From contig SSBO01000012.1 of assembly GCA_005281725.1 (NCBI GenBank), positions 12,547,153-12,611,152 of the forward strand: a stretch of 64,000 nucleotides of DNA. Direction: 5' to 3'. The notes beneath the pieces were generated by a model, which made no database searches, was not told where the DNA came from, and saw nothing but the letters and a program-made list of their open reading frames with translations. This stretch comes from Wuchereria bancrofti. Lineage: Eukaryota > Nematoda > Chromadorea > Rhabditida > Onchocercidae. Within the stretch, counting starts at the first letter, position 1. Each line of letters begins with the position of its first letter. Shown here in pieces: positions 61,749 through 64,000 of this stretch. The translations under genes and the position numbers were made by a program.

Positions 61749-62900
61749 TAATATTCAATAAAAAAAGTAAAATATCAATGAATATTTCCGTCATATAATA
61801 CGAATTAGCATTTCTTATTTTGCAAATACGATTCATTATTCATCATAAATAATTTATCTTATCAATCATCATTCTCAACGATAACAGTATATTAGTTTAA
61901 AATACAAATTATCATTTCATTTCCAAATATCAACTATGATCGCAATATTTTTTCTATTATTATGATTATAATTAATATCCCCTATAATAACCTACGACAG
62001 TGATTATTTCATTTACATATGCGATCATTATTTAAATAATTAAATGTTAAAAAAAAAATTTTAAGTTCTGCCAGTAATGGATCTTAATTTTTTAACAGTT
62101 ATATCAATGCAGTAAGATTGACATGGAAGCATATAACTAATCTTTTCTCATGAAACATATCACAGTATTGGCACTTCCCGCCGCTTTTTCTCACTTATAT
62201 AGCAAAAAAAAGAAAAAAAAAATGATACCGACAAGTTCTTATTAGAATATGGAAGCTAGAATCAAAAAAAAAAGATAAACCAATTATATACCAATAAAAA
62301 ACAAAACTCACTGTAACAAACTTCAGATACATTACCCTTAGTTATGATAGCTAAAAATCTGAAATTTTGACATTTTAAGTAAGAAATAATTAAGTATATA
62401 TACCACATCTAGATATATCTGACACATCTAAATATATGAAATATATCTGAAATCATTTTATAATTCTAATCATAATATACACTGCATAACTGTTAATCGG
62501 ATCACTTACATTCGTATATCAGTGAATCATAGAGAAATAATTAACGAATATCCGAGAATATACAAACATAAAAAAAAAACACATATAATTTTTACCTGAT
62601 AAAAATCAATCCTACTTCATTCATATCATTATCATCTCACTATTCTTTTATAATAATTATAATCCATGATAATTTAATTATATACTAACTACATTTTCTC
62701 GATCATTTTTTCATTGCTAACATATGATAACAAACAAATGTTTACTAACAGCAAAATTCATTATCATTTCACTATTCGTTTATCACTGTTCATTCTCTCA
62801 TATTTATTATTTATACAATATGCTATCAATTTTAATAATTTCAAAAGAAAAAAAAAGCTCTCATATTGTTTCTTCTTTTTTTCATTTTTTTTATTTTTCT

Positions 62901-63010
62901 TCATGTCATTATCACTTACTTATCTATCCATTTTCTTTATATCATCATTATCACTAACTTACCTATTCACTTTCTTCATATCATCATTACCACTTACCTA
63001 TATACTATTA
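62901..63010 (+). repeat. 39-bp minisatellite, about three units
   Basis: CATTATCAC begins at 62907, at 62946 and (as CATTACCAC) at 62985, exactly 39 bp apart. It is followed each time by TTAC- or TAACTTACCTAT-like sequence and TTTCTT. Because 39 is divisible by three, the frame through it reads as a repeating Ser-Leu-Thr-Tyr peptide, but no gene context supports it. Confidence 0.85.
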
Positions 63011-63307
63011 TCATTAACAAAATATGACATAAATTCCTATCACATCGATTTAATTCCATCATTTTAATACAGTAACTCGATAAAAAACTTTTTGGGAATG
63101 GAAAATGAAATGACCTAAAGATGTGTTATAATTTCAAAGAAATGAAATCAATAAAGTGCTCTTCTAATGACGAAATATCGAGAAACGAATCAATCGGTTA
63201 GTTGAAACGGGGTGAGTAATAATCTCTATCTCTGCTCCTACACTTGCGCTTGCGTTTGCGCTTTTTATTCATATGTCTCTCTGCGCATTCATCTATTTAT
63301 GTATATA

Positions 63308-63385
63308 TGTGTGTGTCTGCGTGCGTGCGTGCGTGCGTGTGTGTATGTATGCGTCTGTTTGCATATGTATGTACGCGCGTGTCTA
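63308..63385 (+). repeat. Compound (TGCG)n(TG)n(TATG)n microsatellite
   Basis: GTGTGTCTGCG leads into GTGCG repeats, GTGTGTGTATGTATG and then TACGCGCGTG. The order of motifs matches the array at 23121-23202. Confidence 0.9.
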
Positions 63386-63914
63386 CCGAATATCATACCC
63401 AAGCACACACATATATCATCATCATTCGTCCATTTTGCATTAAATACTAAAAGTCTTTTTGCAATAATATACATCTGTCTGTGTGTCTGTATTCCATGTC
63501 TCTGTCTATGTCTAATGTCTGTGAGAATTAGTAGGTTGTTATCATAGATAAGAGACATGTGATGATGATAAGGAAATAGGAATAAACGAATAAAAGAAAG
63601 TATTGAGAAAAAAGGAGAAAGTAAGTAAATTATGAGTGGAAGAAATAAATTGGTAATGTTAAGGGATTATTAGAGAATAATAGTAGTGATAAGGTAATGA
63701 TTAATGATATGATATGATTGAAATAGATGCGATAAGATTAATATTAAATGATTATTTATATACCTGTATTTATAATGCTAATTAATTAACAGAATCACAC
63801 ATACTGTAACTTATATGATATTACTACTTTATGTAGAAGAAAGAATAGAGCAAGAGAGGTTATATGAAGAGAGTGTCATCATTATATTTCTGGTTCAATG
63901 ATTGGTCCCTCAAT

Positions 63915-63990
63915 TAGCAGTAGTAGTAGTGTGATTGTTACTGTTGTTGTTTTATCACTGTTATTGTTATTTGTTGTAATTGTTGTAGAG
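63915..63990 (+). repeat. TAG/TTG triplet microsatellite patch
   Basis: A (AGT)n-like run (GCAGTAGTAGTAGTG) is followed by TTG triplets with ATT variants, ending in TTGTTGTAG. Non-coding. Confidence 0.8.
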
Positions 63991-64000
63991 AAAGAGATGA

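Larger units (their letters stand above)
61749..64000. other. AT-rich upstream flank of the helicase gene
   Basis: No gene was found. Open frames at 62.7-63.5 kb come from simple repeats (His/Tyr/Ser/Leu or Cys/Val/Arg runs). It contains a 39-bp minisatellite, a compound GT-rich microsatellite and a TAG/TTG triplet patch, listed separately. The helicase promoter should lie in the part nearest 61750. Confidence 0.45.

Noticed and set aside
63212..63558. Cys/Val/Arg- and His/Thr-rich open frames on both strands
   Set aside because: Produced by the GT-rich microsatellite; no gene context.

Overview
This is an AT-rich eukaryotic window with intron-dense protein genes. It most likely comes from a parasitic nematode, probably a spirurid or filarial worm. 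The evidence is short exons, TTTCAG/TTTTAG-type acceptors, acceptor sites lying 0-11 nt upstream of start codons (as expected for spliced-leader trans-splicing), a trehalase pair, a MOSPD-type MSP protein and a DDX3/LAF-1-type helicase. No operon, prophage, CRISPR array, rRNA or tRNA was recognised. The species assignment is inference.

Layout. 1-2430 is non-coding with a diverged repeat. 2431-5598 (-) is a BTB/POZ-domain gene assembled here from seven exons. About 5990-7990 is a degenerate satellite built around TTTGCATGC. 8886-12269 is a 1.69-kb perfect-looking tandem duplication with one N at its junction. 13511-21240 (-) holds two phase-compatible coding blocks of an unrecognised gene, 6.7 kb apart. 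21241-32600 is gene-poor and rich in microsatellites and minisatellites.

32601-38267 (-) and 40516-45855 (+) are two head-to-head trehalase (GH37) genes. Each has 10 exons, and exons 3-8 have identical lengths in both. The plus-strand copy keeps the family signatures and catalytic residues. The minus-strand copy is open throughout but has Glu-to-Gln at the expected catalytic base, a changed lid loop and changes in both signatures, so it looks like a catalytically dead or altered paralogue. The 2.2 kb between them contains a 15-N gap flanked by a 152-bp duplicated contig end.

47038-49068 (-) is a MOSPD1/3-like MSP-domain protein with two C-terminal membrane helices. 54025-61731 (-) is a 13-exon DDX3/LAF-1-type DEAD-box helicase ending in an 18-nt terminal micro-exon that encodes the DWWNN tail. 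The rest is AT-rich spacer with simple repeats.

The genes do not form an obvious pathway. The one clear functional unit is the divergent trehalase pair, which would act in breakdown of the sugar trehalose and may share a promoter region. The most distinctive non-coding signals are four ATTCYGGAAT palindromes spaced exactly 21 bp apart (18671-18743) and the TTTGCATGC satellite. All gene models are hand-built from splice sites and reading-frame phase, without transcripts.
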